Counted from the first letter of the stretch, positions 34,305-43,092 are shown. The stretch is DNA of 64,000 nt from Leptolyngbya sp. FACHB-261 (GCF_014696065.1 NZ_JACJPL010000026.1:248001-312000); one strand, 5' to 3'. A program made the numbers and translations. The notes: generated from the letters alone by a model not told the origin.

Positions 34305-36578
34305 ATGTCTAGAACTCGTAAATCCGCCGCTAAGAATCACCCTGCTGTCGAAAACGATGAAACCTCTGCCTCTAAACGGGGTGGGGTCAAACAGGATGGC
34401 ATTGAGCAGGAGAACCCCAAGCCGGTCGCAGTCGAGTCACCTGAGCATCCTGCCGACGACATCGAGATTGACTTCTCAGCCCCTCAGTATTTTCTCAATC
34501 GCGAGCTGAGCTGGTTGGAGTTTAACTATCGAGTTTTACGGGAGGGGATGGATGAACGGACCCCTTTGTTGGAACGCCTCAAGTTTTTAGCGATTTTTAG
34601 CTCCAATTTAGATGAGTATTTCATGGTGCGCATTGCTGCTCTGAAGCAGCAAGTAGAAGCTGACGTGCGTCAGCTCACCCCTGATGGTCGCACCCCCGCT
34701 CAGCAGTTGCATGAGATTGCCGCCTACCTACGCGTAATGCTATCTGAGGCACACACGCACTTCGAGCAAGTCCTCCGACCAGTGCTGAGCAAAGAAGGTA
34801 TTCATATTTTGGAATACTTTGATCTCACGCAGGAGCAGCGCGCCTACCTGAACCAGTATTTTGAAGCGCAGCTCTTTCCTGTGCTCACGCCTCTGGCTGT
34901 AGATCCAGGGCACCCGTTTCCCTACATCTCCAACCTCAGCCTGAGTTTGGCAGTACAAATTCTGGATGACAAAACGGGTGAAGAGCACTTCGCACGCGTG
35001 AAAGTGCCCGGTTCTCTGCCCCGCTTTGTGGCGCTGCCTGAGGAACTGCGACGCGGTGTGCAGGGTGAAACCCTCGCTTGGGCTGGCGTACCCCTGGAAC
35101 AGGTGATCGCGCACAATCTCGACACGCTGTTTCCTGGCATGAAGATCCAGGCCTACTACCCGTTCCGGGTGACTCGCAACGCTGATCTGGCCTTGCAAGA
35201 AGATGAAGCGGATGACCTGCTGCTGGCGATCGAAGAAGCGTTGCGCAAGCGACGCTTTGGTCCAGTCGTGCGCATGGAAATCGATGCGCATACGCCGCCA
35301 GAAGTTCGCGAGATGCTGATGCAGGAAATGAAGCTGGCCGAGGACGATGTCTACGAGATTGAGGGTGCCCTGAACTTGGGGGCGCTGATGCCGCTGATGA
35401 GCCTGCCCCTGCCCCACCTGAAAGACCCAGACTGGTCCCCCATCACCCATCCCCGTCTGCGTCGGCTCGACGATCTGAATGATGAGGATGGTGAAGAGAA
35501 AGACATTTTTGCAGTGATTCGTAAGGGTGACATTTTATTGCACCACCCCTACGATTCGTTTGCCACCAGCGTGCAACGCTTCATTACCCAGGCGGCCTCA
35601 GACCCTAATGTATTGGCGATTAAGCAAACCCTCTATCGGACTTCTGGCGACTCCCCGATTGTCAACGCCCTGATTCAAGCCGCAGATAACGGCAAGCAAG
35701 TGGCTGTTCTCGTGGAGCTGAAGGCCCGCTTTGATGAGGCCAGCAATATTGTCTGGACCCGCCGCTTAGAGGAAGTGGGTGTGCATGTGGTTTATGGTCT
35801 GGTGGGCCTCAAAACCCATACCAAAACTGCTCTGGTTGTGCGCCGCGAAGGTTCGCGCATCCGGCGCTATGCCCACATTGGCACCGGCAATTACAACTCC
35901 AAAACGGCTCGACTCTATACCGATTTGGGCATCTTGACCTGCCGCGAAGATATTGGGGCTGACCTCAGTGATCTATTCAATTACCTCACGGGCTACTCGC
36001 GTCAGCGGCAATACCGCAAGCTCATGGTCGCACCGGTCAATCTGCGTCAAGAGATGCTGGCTCTGATCCAACGCGAGATCGAGCATGTTAAAGATGGTCG
36101 CCAAGGGCGTATCGTCGCCAAAATGAACGCGCTTGTCGATCCGGAAACCATTAGTCAGCTCTACCGGGCATCCTGCATGGGGGTCAAAATCGACCTGATC
36201 ATTCGAGGCATGTGTGCCCTGCGTCCGGGTGTGCCTAAGGTGAGCGAGAACATTCGCGTGATCAGCATCATTGGTCGCTTTCTGGAGCACTCGCGCATTT
36301 TCTACTTCCACAACGGCGGGGATGAGCAAATCTTTATCGGCAGTGCCGATTGGATGCGCCGTAACCTGGACCGCCGCGTTGAAGTAATAATCCCAGTTGA
36401 GGAGCCTTATATCGCTAAGGAACTGCAAGAGATTCTGGGCATGATGTTGTCCGACAACCGACAAGCCTGGGAGTTGCAACCGGATGGCACCTACATGCAA
36501 CGTCGCCCTGCTCCTGGCCATCTGGAACGAGGAACTCAGTACATCCTGATGGACCGAACCAGAGCCAACGCAGGCTAG
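34305..36578 (+). CDS. ppk1: Polyphosphate kinase 1
   Basis: A 757-residue Ppk1. A charged N-terminal tail of about 55 residues precedes the N domain (YFLNRELSWLEFNYRVL). The catalytic C-terminal PLD-like domains show the phospho-accepting histidine in HIGTGNYNSKTARLYTD (about H524) and later SADWMRRNLDRRVEVIIP. Ppk1 reversibly moves the gamma-phosphate of ATP onto long-chain polyphosphate, a phosphate and energy store in cyanobacteria; it is cytosolic or membrane-associated. Length is normal for the family apart from the N-terminal tail. It stands alone, divergent from the ZnuB-like gene. Two long antisense frames inside it are shadows of its strong codon bias. Confidence 0.98.
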   Translation: MSRTRKSAAKNHPAVENDETSASKRGGVKQDGIEQENPKPVAVESPEHPADDIEIDFSAPQYFLNRELSWLEFNYRVLREGMDERTPLLERLKFLAIFSSNLDEYFMVRIAALKQQVEADVRQLTPDGRTPAQQLHEIAAYLRVMLSEAHTHFEQVLRPVLSKEGIHILEYFDLTQEQRAYLNQYFEAQLFPVLTPLAVDPGHPFPYISNLSLSLAVQILDDKTGEEHFARVKVPGSLPRFVALPEELRRGVQGETLAWAGVPLEQVIAHNLDTLFPGMKIQAYYPFRVTRNADLALQEDEADDLLLAIEEALRKRRFGPVVRMEIDAHTPPEVREMLMQEMKLAEDDVYEIEGALNLGALMPLMSLPLPHLKDPDWSPITHPRLRRLDDLNDEDGEEKDIFAVIRKGDILLHHPYDSFATSVQRFITQAASDPNVLAIKQTLYRTSGDSPIVNALIQAADNGKQVAVLVELKARFDEASNIVWTRRLEEVGVHVVYGLVGLKTHTKTALVVRREGSRIRRYAHIGTGNYNSKTARLYTDLGILTCREDIGADLSDLFNYLTGYSRQRQYRKLMVAPVNLRQEMLALIQREIEHVKDGRQGRIVAKMNALVDPETISQLYRASCMGVKIDLIIRGMCALRPGVPKVSENIRVISIIGRFLEHSRIFYFHNGGDEQIFIGSADWMRRNLDRRVEVIIPVEEPYIAKELQEILGMMLSDNRQAWELQPDGTYMQRRPAPGHLERGTQYILMDRTRANAG

Positions 36579-36969
36579 CCTACATAACTTTGAGTGAGCT
36601 ACAGTCCCTTATTTAGAATCCTCGGAGGCGCAGCTGAGACATAAGCTGCGTCTCTGATTCCTATATTTGGATGCCAGATTTGTGCCAAATTTGTGGGTCA
36701 GTTTAGGACCCGGCTGATCTGACAGCTTGTGTCGTGTTGCCCAAGCTGGGGAGGTGTCCAGGCACAAGGCGCTTCTTAATATTTTCTTTATAGCATGCCT
36801 GAGTAGGAATACTTAAGATTTCCCTGGTAACGCTCGACACAGGGTTGGCAGAGTGAGTCAGCCTTTGAAGGGAGGCAAATAGACGCAACCGTACATAACA
36901 TTGTCTATAGTCATTATCTGTAGTCACTATGGTTTTGCTTTAGGTGGTGGGGTCCAGAGTAGAAAAGCC
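36579..36969. other. Intergenic region after ppk1
   Basis: 390 bases up to the preferred start of the hybrid kinase. The only clear structure is the hairpin at 36625-36654; no gene recognised. Confidence 0.5.
36625..36654 (+). terminator. Strong hairpin downstream of ppk1
   Basis: An 11-pair stem (GAGGCGCAGCT with AGCTGCGTCTC, one G-U pair) around an 8-base loop, 47 bases past the ppk1 stop. No T-run follows, so it is a probable RNA 3'-end structure rather than a certain intrinsic terminator. Confidence 0.5.
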
Positions 36970-38607
36970 ATGAGCCAGCCAGATATCGCTAATTTGCTGA
37001 CTGACAAGCTAGACACCGTGTTGCAAACCTGGCTGGAGGCAGTGCGTCAGGACCGTCAGATGGCAAGCCCGCTCAGCCTTTCCGAGACGGCTTTAAAAGA
37101 CAATACGCCTCGTGTCTTGAGGGCACTAGCAACTGTGCTCTCCGCTAGCCAAGCTAGCGATGTTGCTACGCTCAGGCAGGCCAGCACTGATCACGGCATC
37201 ACCCGTGCTACCCAAAGCTACAGCCCGGCAGAAGTAAACCGGGAGTACCAACTTCTGCGTCGGGTCATCTTTGATGTTCTGGAGTCGGACTTGGCTCAGC
37301 GCAGCTCCACAGAACTGCTGCGAGTGATTCGTCTGGTGGATGAAACACTGGATGGTGCAACGGCGATCGCATTTCAAAGCTACGAAGAAGAACGCGATCA
37401 ACTGTTGCTGCGCGAGCAACGGGCCCGCAATGAGGCTGAAGCCGCCAATCGTCTTAAGGACGAGTTCCTAGCTACCCTCTCTCACGAGCTGCGTACCCCG
37501 CTTAATGCTGTGCTGGGTTGGGCCCAACTCCTGCGCAGTCGTAATCTCGAGCCTCACATGACTGCTCGCGCCTTGGAGACGATTGAACGCAACGCTAAAT
37601 CCCAAGCCAAGCTTATTGATGACTTGCTAGATGTCTCCCGCATCATTAACGGAAACTTAGCTCTCAATGTTCGCCCGGTGGCATTGCCTCCTTTGATCGA
37701 AGCAGCTCTAGAGGCAGAGCGTTATGCGGCGATGGCTAAGGGGATCCGGGTCGAGCTGATCGTTGACCCAAGCCTTGGTTTAGTCGCAGGCGATCCTGAC
37801 CGCTTGCAGCAAGTGGTCTGGAACCTACTCTCGAATGCCATCAAGTTCACACCAGAGGGGGGACGGGTCGAGGTCCGGGTCGATCGAGTTGACTCCAGAG
37901 CCCAGATTCAAGTTAGTGATACTGGCAAGGGCATCAGTGCTGAGTTCCTGCCCTATGTTTTCGAGCGCTTCCGACAGGCAGACAACACCACTACTCGCGT
38001 CTACGGCGGTTTGGGGCTTGGTTTAGCAATCGTGCGTCACTTAGTAGAGTTGCATGGCGGGACGGTTAAGGCGGAGAGCCCAGGCGAAGGATGGGGCTCA
38101 AGCTTTACGGTGAAGCTCCCGCTGGTGAATAAACGCGATGCTAATCGGCCGGTCAGCAATCTGGAGTACCAATCTTCAGCACTGAATCGAGCAGGTGCTT
38201 TTCCCCCCCCTCCTCCGCCAACTTTGAAAGGTGCGCGAGTGCTGATTGTAGATGACAATAGAGATACGCGCGAGTATCTAACCGCAGCGCTTCAGTCTTA
38301 CGGTGCTGAGGTTACGGTATTCAGCTCGGCCGCAGAGGCATTCCAAGCTGTTCAGGAATTGCAACCCAATGTCATTGTCAGCGATATTGGCATGCCCGAT
38401 GAGGACGGTTACTCTCTGCTACGCAAAGTCAGAGCCCTCCCCGTTGAGCAAGGCGGCAGAATTGCAGCCGTGGCATTGACCGCCTATGCCAGGCAAGAAG
38501 ACCAACGGCAGACTTTAGAAGCCGGTTTTCAGCGGCATCTTACCAAGCCAATAGAGGTCGGTGTGTTAGCTAGCGTAATTGCAGATTTGCTTGAATTACC
38601 CGCTTAA
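36970..38607 (+). CDS. Hybrid sensor kinase, RsbRD-like N-domain + HisKA + HATPase + receiver
   Basis: A 545-residue cytosolic hybrid kinase from ATG 36970; a TTG at 36901 would add 23 residues of doubtful coding quality. Residues about 8-160 resemble the RsbRD N-terminal sensor (LLTDKLDTVLQTWLEAVRQD; SPAEVNREYQLLRRVIFDVL). HisKA holds SHELRTPLNAVLGWAQLL with phospho-His about 172; HATPase motifs are NLLSNAIKFTP, VSDTGKGIS and GLGLGLAI. After a Pro-rich hinge (FPPPPPPTL) a receiver domain follows with LIVDDN, IVSDIGMPDEDGYS and LTKPIE. RsbRD-type domains resemble stressosome sensors. No partner gene is adjacent. Confidence 0.95.
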   Translation: MSQPDIANLLTDKLDTVLQTWLEAVRQDRQMASPLSLSETALKDNTPRVLRALATVLSASQASDVATLRQASTDHGITRATQSYSPAEVNREYQLLRRVIFDVLESDLAQRSSTELLRVIRLVDETLDGATAIAFQSYEEERDQLLLREQRARNEAEAANRLKDEFLATLSHELRTPLNAVLGWAQLLRSRNLEPHMTARALETIERNAKSQAKLIDDLLDVSRIINGNLALNVRPVALPPLIEAALEAERYAAMAKGIRVELIVDPSLGLVAGDPDRLQQVVWNLLSNAIKFTPEGGRVEVRVDRVDSRAQIQVSDTGKGISAEFLPYVFERFRQADNTTTRVYGGLGLGLAIVRHLVELHGGTVKAESPGEGWGSSFTVKLPLVNKRDANRPVSNLEYQSSALNRAGAFPPPPPPTLKGARVLIVDDNRDTREYLTAALQSYGAEVTVFSSAAEAFQAVQELQPNVIVSDIGMPDEDGYSLLRKVRALPVEQGGRIAAVALTAYARQEDQRQTLEAGFQRHLTKPIEVGVLASVIADLLELPA

Positions 38608-38706
38608 CTGGCTTGGGGATTGACTTTTGACTTGTGGGCAATGGCCCAGCCTGAAGCTGTTACTAGGGCTTGCCTTTGCGTCTGGCTGGACTTACGCCTG
38701 CGGTGA

Positions 38707-40248
38707 TTAGTGAAGGAAGTGCCGCACATCGGTTAGCAGCATAGTCACGCCCAGCTCATCAGCTGCCTTGATCGAATCGCCATCCCGTAGGCTGCCCCCA
38801 GGTTGTACGAAAGCACTGATGCCTGCGGCGGTTGCGTTGCGCACTGTGTCGTCAAAGGGAAAAAAGCCATCGCTGGCTAGCACCGCCCCCTGGGCTCGCT
38901 CTCCGGCCTGCTCCAAGGCAATTTTGGCTGAGCCAACTCGGTTCATTTGGCCTGCACCCACGCCTAAAGTCACGCCATCTCGCGCCACAACAATGGCATT
39001 GGATTTGACATGTTTGCAAACTTTCCAGGCAAACTCTAAGTCGCTCAGTTGGGCTGAGGTGGGAGCCTGCTGAGTGACTACGCGCCAGTTCGCAACACCC
39101 GCTTGCAAGTCAGTGCTCTGCTCATCGGAGGCTTGCAACAGAAAGCCTCCCGCAATTACCTTTACGGTTTGGGCTGGACCTTGCTGTAACTCTGGCAAAA
39201 TCAGCACCCGCACTTTCGACTTCTTGGCCAAAATTGCTTGGGCCTCTGGCTCACAACCCGGTGCAACGATGCATTCCAGAAAGGTTTCAGTTAGAGCTTC
39301 GGCTACTGAAGCATCAATGGGACGATTGAGGGCCACAATGCCGCCAAAGGCTGAGGTAGCATCGGCAGCGAAGGCTTTGCGATAGGCATCCACCAGACTG
39401 CTACCTTGTGCAACGCCACAGGGATTGGTGTGCTTGAGAATGGCTGCAGTCGGTGTGTCTTGGGCAAATTCAGCAATCAGGCGACGGGCAGCTTCCAGAT
39501 CCACCAGGTTGTTGTAGCTCAGCTCTTTGCCTTGTAGTAGGTCCGCAGTTGACCAACCAGCTGCTTCGGTTTGATACCAGGTGGCGCTCTGGTGAGGGTT
39601 CTCGCCATAACGGAGCGTCTGGGCAACCTGTCCCACTAGGGCAAAGCTATCTTGTAGCTCAAAGGCCTCGCCTAAATAAGCGGAAATTGCCCGGTCATAG
39701 GCTAGGGTGCGACTAAACGCGCGATAAGCACAGGCGGCTCGAAACTCTGGCGAAGTTTGCCCCGCATTGGTACTCAGTTCCGTTAAATAGCTCTCGTACT
39801 GAGTGGCATCGCAGAGGATTGTGACATGGGCGTGATTCTTCGCCGAGGCCCGAATTAGCGTGGGGCCACCAATGTCAATTTGCTCAATCGCATCCGTCAA
39901 GCTCGCGCCAGGAGCAGCAACCGTTTGCTCGAAGGGGTACAAGTTCACCACCACTAGATCGATGGGGCGAATGTTATTGGCTTGCAAATCGGCCAAGTCC
40001 TGGGGCTGGTCGCGTCGGGCCAAAATGCCGCCGTGAATCTTGGGGTGCAGCGTTTTGACTCGTCCGCCTAGAATTTCAGGTGAGCCTGTGTAGTCAGAGA
40101 CCTTGGTGACCGGCAATCCAGCAGCGATTAAAGCCTTGGCCGTACCACCGCTACTGATCAGCTCAAAGTCATACTGCTCCACTAGGGCACGAGCAAGCTC
40201 TAGGAGGCCAGTTTTGTCAGAGGTGCTCAGAAGGGCGAGGCGAGGCAT
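38707..40248 (-). CDS. purH: Bifunctional AICAR formyltransferase / IMP cyclohydrolase
   Basis: A 513-residue PurH from ATG 40248 (MPRLALLSTSDKTGLLEL); an open frame runs 35 codons further upstream but has no homology-like sequence, and PurH proteins usually start here. The N-terminal IMP cyclohydrolase (MGS-like) domain shows ISSGGTAKAL and GSPEILGGRVKTLHPKIHGG; the C-terminal AICARFT domain shows LRYGENPHQSATWY, ILKHTNPCGVA and DGFFPFDDTV. It carries out the last two steps of de novo purine synthesis. It is divergent from the DUF2555 gene with about 100 bases between the starts, and runs alone. Confidence 0.98.
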   Translation of the reverse strand: MPRLALLSTSDKTGLLELARALVEQYDFELISSGGTAKALIAAGLPVTKVSDYTGSPEILGGRVKTLHPKIHGGILARRDQPQDLADLQANNIRPIDLVVVNLYPFEQTVAAPGASLTDAIEQIDIGGPTLIRASAKNHAHVTILCDATQYESYLTELSTNAGQTSPEFRAACAYRAFSRTLAYDRAISAYLGEAFELQDSFALVGQVAQTLRYGENPHQSATWYQTEAAGWSTADLLQGKELSYNNLVDLEAARRLIAEFAQDTPTAAILKHTNPCGVAQGSSLVDAYRKAFAADATSAFGGIVALNRPIDASVAEALTETFLECIVAPGCEPEAQAILAKKSKVRVLILPELQQGPAQTVKVIAGGFLLQASDEQSTDLQAGVANWRVVTQQAPTSAQLSDLEFAWKVCKHVKSNAIVVARDGVTLGVGAGQMNRVGSAKIALEQAGERAQGAVLASDGFFPFDDTVRNATAAGISAFVQPGGSLRDGDSIKAADELGVTMLLTDVRHFLH

Positions 40249-40346
40249 GACCAGATCGAGAGAACAGCCTAGATAGTTTACTATGGACACCCGAAGACGG
40301 CTTAGCGTCCCTTCTAAAATGGGTCCAGAGGCAAGGGGCTCCCACC

Positions 40347-40562
40347 ATGACACAGAATCCTGAGCAGGCCAAACCCGATCTCTCCAAAATCACAGAGGTG
40401 GAGGTGAGTGAACTCGCTCAACGCCTGGAGCGCGACGACTACAAAAACGCATTTGAATGTCTCAACGACTGGCACTTGCTCAGGAGTTTGGCATTCCAGC
40501 GCCCAGAGCTAGTTGAGTCCTACATGTACTTGTTAGATTTAGAAGCCTTTGACGAGTGCTAA
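40347..40562 (+). CDS. DUF2555 protein, cyanobacterial
   Basis: A 71-residue acidic protein with the conserved pattern LAQRLERDDYKNAFECLNDW followed by LLRSLAFQRPELVESYMYLL. DUF2555 is, to my knowledge, limited to cyanobacteria and often sits directly before coaBC, as it does here with a gap of 33 bases to the preferred coaBC start. It is soluble and helical; its role is unknown. The neighbourhood suggests cotranscription with coaBC. Confidence 0.9.
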   Translation: MTQNPEQAKPDLSKITEVEVSELAQRLERDDYKNAFECLNDWHLLRSLAFQRPELVESYMYLLDLEAFDEC

Positions 40563-40592
40563 TCCAGCTCTGTGCTGTCTTTGCCTCAGCAA

Positions 40593-40622
40593 GTGATGCC
40601 CAAGCGAGTGATGCCTAAGCGA
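40593..40622 (+). repeat. 15-base tandem duplication at the coaBC start
   Basis: GTGATGCCCAAGCGA is followed directly by GTGATGCCTAAGCGA (one mismatch). Each unit carries its own ATG in the coaBC frame, so the duplication adds five residues and gives two possible starts. Confidence 0.85.
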
Positions 40623-41822
40623 GTTTTAGTAGCCCTGTGTGGAGGCATCGCCGCCTATAAGGTCTGCGAAGTGGTGTCCACACTTGCTAAGGCTGGCTTT
40701 GAGGTGCGCGCCCTCCTGACCAAAGCCGCCCAGCAATTTGTAACCCCTCTGACTTTGGCAACGCTGTCGCGCCATCCGGCTTACACGGACCAGGAGTTTT
40801 GGAGTGAGCGGCAGGGGCGTCCTTTGCACATTGAGTTGGGTGAGTGGGCCAATCTGATTGTGATTGCGCCCCTGAGTGCCAATACGCTAGCCAAACTTAG
40901 CTGGGGAGCTGCCGACAACCTGCTCACCAACACAGTTCTAGCCTCGTCAGCTCCCTTACTGCTGGCGCCAGCGATGAACACAACCATGTGGGAGCAGCCC
41001 CAGGTCCAGCGCAACTGGGCGTTGCTTCAGGGTGACGCCAGGATCCATAGCGTTGGTCCTGGCTCTGGGCGTCTTGCCTGTGACGCCGTCGGGGCTGGCC
41101 GGATGGCTGAGCCCGCCGCGATTCTGGCGGCAGTGGAGTCGCTGCTGTGGACCGGTGGACGACGCGATCTGGCGGGCCGTCGCGTGTTGATCAGTGCTGG
41201 TAGTACCCGTGAGCATCTGGATCCGGTCCGCTTCATTGGTAATCCTGCCTCAGGCCGCATGGGCTTTGCGCTGGCTCAGGCGGCCCGAGCCCGAGGGGCT
41301 CAAGTCAGTATTGTGCATGGACCTGCCAACCCAGACTTAATAGAAGTGGCCGAGCAAGCTGGGATCGAGTGCTGTGCGATTACCAGTGCAATTCAGATGC
41401 AGGCAGCCCTAAAGACTCGCTTTATCGATGCCGATCTCACGCTAATGGCAGCGGCGGTTGCCGACGTGCGCCCTGCCCACTGCGCCACCACAAAATTGCC
41501 CAAGCAAGAGTTACCCGACAGCCTTGGTCTAGAGCCTGTGGCAGACATCGTGGCTGACTTAGGCGCACACAAACGCCCAGACCAACTGCTGGTGGGCTTT
41601 GCGGCTCAGACAGGCGAAATCCTAGAGCCCGCCCGCGATAAGTTGCAGCGCAAAGGCCTAGATGCAATTGTCGCCAATGCTGTTGATCAGCCCGAGCGCG
41701 GTTTTGGCACCAGTACCAACGAAGCCATATTCCTAAACCGTCAGGGGCAACAGCAAACTACAGGGCTAGTCAGCAAGCTTGAACTGGCTCATCAGCTGTT
41801 CGATTTCCTGTTAAGGTCATGA
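40596..41822 (+). CDS. coaBC: Bifunctional phosphopantothenoylcysteine decarboxylase/phosphopantothenate-cysteine ligase
   Basis: About 408 residues. The start lies in a 15-base tandem duplication: ATG codons at 40596 and 40611 both begin MPK-R/V and either could be used; GTG 40572 is a third option. None has a clear ribosome-binding site. The N-terminal flavin decarboxylase domain shows VLVALCGGIAAYKV, IVIAPLSANTLAKL and LLAPAMNTTMW; the C-terminal ligase domain shows RVLISAGSTREHLDPVRFI and GFAAQTG, with the N-K motif ANAV. CoaBC makes 4'-phosphopantetheine from 4'-phosphopantothenate and cysteine for coenzyme A. It is downstream of DUF2555 in a cyanobacterial arrangement. Confidence 0.96.
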   Translation: MPKRVMPKRVLVALCGGIAAYKVCEVVSTLAKAGFEVRALLTKAAQQFVTPLTLATLSRHPAYTDQEFWSERQGRPLHIELGEWANLIVIAPLSANTLAKLSWGAADNLLTNTVLASSAPLLLAPAMNTTMWEQPQVQRNWALLQGDARIHSVGPGSGRLACDAVGAGRMAEPAAILAAVESLLWTGGRRDLAGRRVLISAGSTREHLDPVRFIGNPASGRMGFALAQAARARGAQVSIVHGPANPDLIEVAEQAGIECCAITSAIQMQAALKTRFIDADLTLMAAAVADVRPAHCATTKLPKQELPDSLGLEPVADIVADLGAHKRPDQLLVGFAAQTGEILEPARDKLQRKGLDAIVANAVDQPERGFGTSTNEAIFLNRQGQQQTTGLVSKLELAHQLFDFLLRS

Positions 41823-42160
41823 CGGTTTTCCGGATGCAGCAAATTGACGCTTCAGGTTGGAACTGGCATGTGATTGTGCAGTCGGTGCCATAGCTCAGCA
41901 CTCAGAACCAAACTCTGCAATGACATTGGTACTAATGTCCTCGAATCCTGAGTTCAGTAGACTTCACAAAAATTTACGCCAACGGATTTCCCTGGCAGAG
42001 AGGCATCTCAGCTTGAAATAACCGATTTATTTAAGATGATTCCAATCTCAAAAGGTTATACTGAGTACAGATTCAGTTCGGTTTGCAGATTTGCCCAATT
42101 TTACAATTGCTCAATCTTTCTCCGAATCTAGTCCTGTAATTTAGATTGGAGAAATCCTGA
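41823..42160. other. Intergenic and leader region before rbp
   Basis: 338 bases without a gene. It holds a probable -10 box at 42057 and a small GACATT/AATGTC dyad (41922-41939). The transcript leader of the RNA-binding protein would be about 90 nt, within the range reported for cold-induced cyanobacterial rbp genes. Confidence 0.5.
42057..42062 (+). promoter_or_regulatory. Candidate -10 box for rbp-rpsU
   Basis: TATACT, a near-consensus -10 element, about 98 bases before the rbp start. No good -35 hexamer lies at the normal distance, so activity may depend on another factor. Confidence 0.35.
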
Positions 42161-42466
42161 ATGAGTCTCTACGTTGGTAACCTTTCCTACGATGTTACGG
42201 AAGCAGATTTGACTGAAGTTTTTACTGAGTACGGGAAAGTCAAGCGAGTTCAGCTTCCGACTGACCGGGAGACCGGTCGCCTACGGGGCTTTGGTTTTGT
42301 AGAAATGGAAGACGAGGCTAATGAGGAGGCTGCCATTTCTGCTCTAGACGGAGCAGAGTGGATGGGGCGTAGCCTGAAAGTTAACAAAGCGAAGCCTCGC
42401 GAGTCTCGGGGTGGCGGCGGTGGCGGTGGCTACGGCGGAAACTTCTCCGGTGGTCGCCGTTACTAG
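42161..42466 (+). CDS. RRM RNA-binding protein with glycine-rich tail (Rbp)
   Basis: A 101-residue protein with one RRM: RNP2 is LYVGNLSY at the N-terminus and RNP1 is RGFGFVEM near residue 45. The tail after residue 82 is SRGGGGGGGYGGNFSGG followed by RRY, the glycine-rich type. Such cyanobacterial Rbp proteins bind RNA and many are induced by cold. The ATG has GGAG nine bases upstream. The next gene is rpsU on the same strand, a pairing known from other cyanobacteria, and the 144 bases between them contain a strong hairpin. Confidence 0.95.
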   Translation: MSLYVGNLSYDVTEADLTEVFTEYGKVKRVQLPTDRETGRLRGFGFVEMEDEANEEAAISALDGAEWMGRSLKVNKAKPRESRGGGGGGGYGGNFSGGRRY

Positions 42467-42545
42467 GAATTAGCGGCATTTTTCAGCCGGTTTATCCTGA
42501 TCAAAGGTAGGGTCTAGCTTAGAATTCCCTGCCTCCCTTAAGCGT

Positions 42546-42578
42546 TGGCAACCGAAGATAAGCTCGCTTCGGTTGCCA
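42546..42578 (+). promoter_or_regulatory. 12-base perfect hairpin in the rbp-rpsU spacer
   Basis: Arms TGGCAACCGAAG (42546-42557) and CTTCGGTTGCCA (42567-42578) around a 9-base loop, ending 32 bases before the rpsU ATG. There is no T-run, so it is not a normal terminator. It could be a processing or translational-control element in the rbp-rpsU transcript. Confidence 0.6.
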
Positions 42579-42610
42579 TCACTGTTCACCCGAATTCAGG
42601 AGCAGACAGA

Positions 42611-42790
42611 ATGACTCAAATCTCTGTAGGCGAAAATGAAGGAATTGAGTCGGCCCTGCGTCGATTTAAGCGAAAAGTCCTCAATGCAGGCATTTTTTCA
42701 GACATAAAGCGTCAGCGTCAATTTGAGACTCCTCTTGAAAAGCGCAAACGCAAAGCTATTGCCAGAAGACGTAAGCGGCGGATGCGCTAA
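42611..42790 (+). CDS. rpsU: 30S ribosomal protein S21
   Basis: A 59-residue bS21: [18 protein letters not shown], then [14 protein letters not shown] and the basic tail [17 protein letters not shown] start it at ATG 42611 because AGGAG lies eight bases upstream; a longer open frame from 42545 runs through the hairpin and is not homologous. bS21 sits on the 30S subunit near the anti-Shine-Dalgarno sequence. It follows the rbp gene, probably on the same transcript. Confidence 0.97.
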   Translation: MTQISVGENEGIESALRRFKRKVLNAGIFSDIKRQRQFETPLEKRKRKAIARRRKRRMR

Positions 42791-42837
42791 GCGGAGCTCT
42801 TGGGTCAGCGATTAACTTAGCAATAGTAAGGATGTCA

Positions 42838-42942
42838 ATGTCGAACGAAAAGCGGAAAGGCAGCAAAGAGGCCAAGAAAAGCAAAAAGGATCCAGAGATT
42901 AAGAAAGAAAAGAAGGATCCTAAAAGGCACGATTCTTTGTAA
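42838..42942 (+). CDS. Lysine-rich 34-residue small protein
   Basis: A short ORF with AAGGA five bases before the ATG; an in-frame ATG also occurs at 42832. The product MSNEKRKGSKEAKKSKKD ends in PKRHDSL and is about 40% lysine, with a KKDP motif used twice. It is highly charged and likely unstructured, which fits a nucleic-acid or ribosome-associated peptide, but no family is recognised. It lies 47 bases after rpsU and before a hairpin, so it may be the third gene of the rbp-rpsU transcript. Confidence 0.5.
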   Translation: MSNEKRKGSKEAKKSKKDPEIKKEKKDPKRHDSL

Positions 42943-42956
42943 CCCTAATAACCGCT

Positions 42957-42993
42957 TGGCAGGCTTAAGCAAATCTAATTGCTTGGCCTGCCA
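42957..42993 (+). terminator. Terminator-like hairpin after the rbp-rpsU group
   Basis: TGGCAGGC/GCCTGCCA arms with an inner AAGCAA/TTGCTT extension and a 6-base loop. No T-run follows. It probably marks the 3' end of the rbp-rpsU-small ORF transcript. Confidence 0.5.
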
Positions 42994-43092
42994 GTCGCCT
43001 TAGGCTCGATGCATCCCCTAGAGAGAAGACTGTACGCCGATCGCTCCTGATGTCGATTTAGTCTCTTATAGCACCTGGTAGAAATAAGCCTG

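Noticed and set aside
34740-35450. 236-codon antisense frame inside ppk1
   Set aside because: It lies entirely opposite a well-conserved enzyme gene, has odd His/Gln-rich composition and no ribosome-binding site; it is a codon-bias shadow. The same holds for the 182-codon frame at 35973-36521.
40249-40353. N-terminal extension of purH
   Set aside because: The frame is open but family proteins start at MPRLALLSTSDKTG; the extension covers the promoter region shared with DUF2555.
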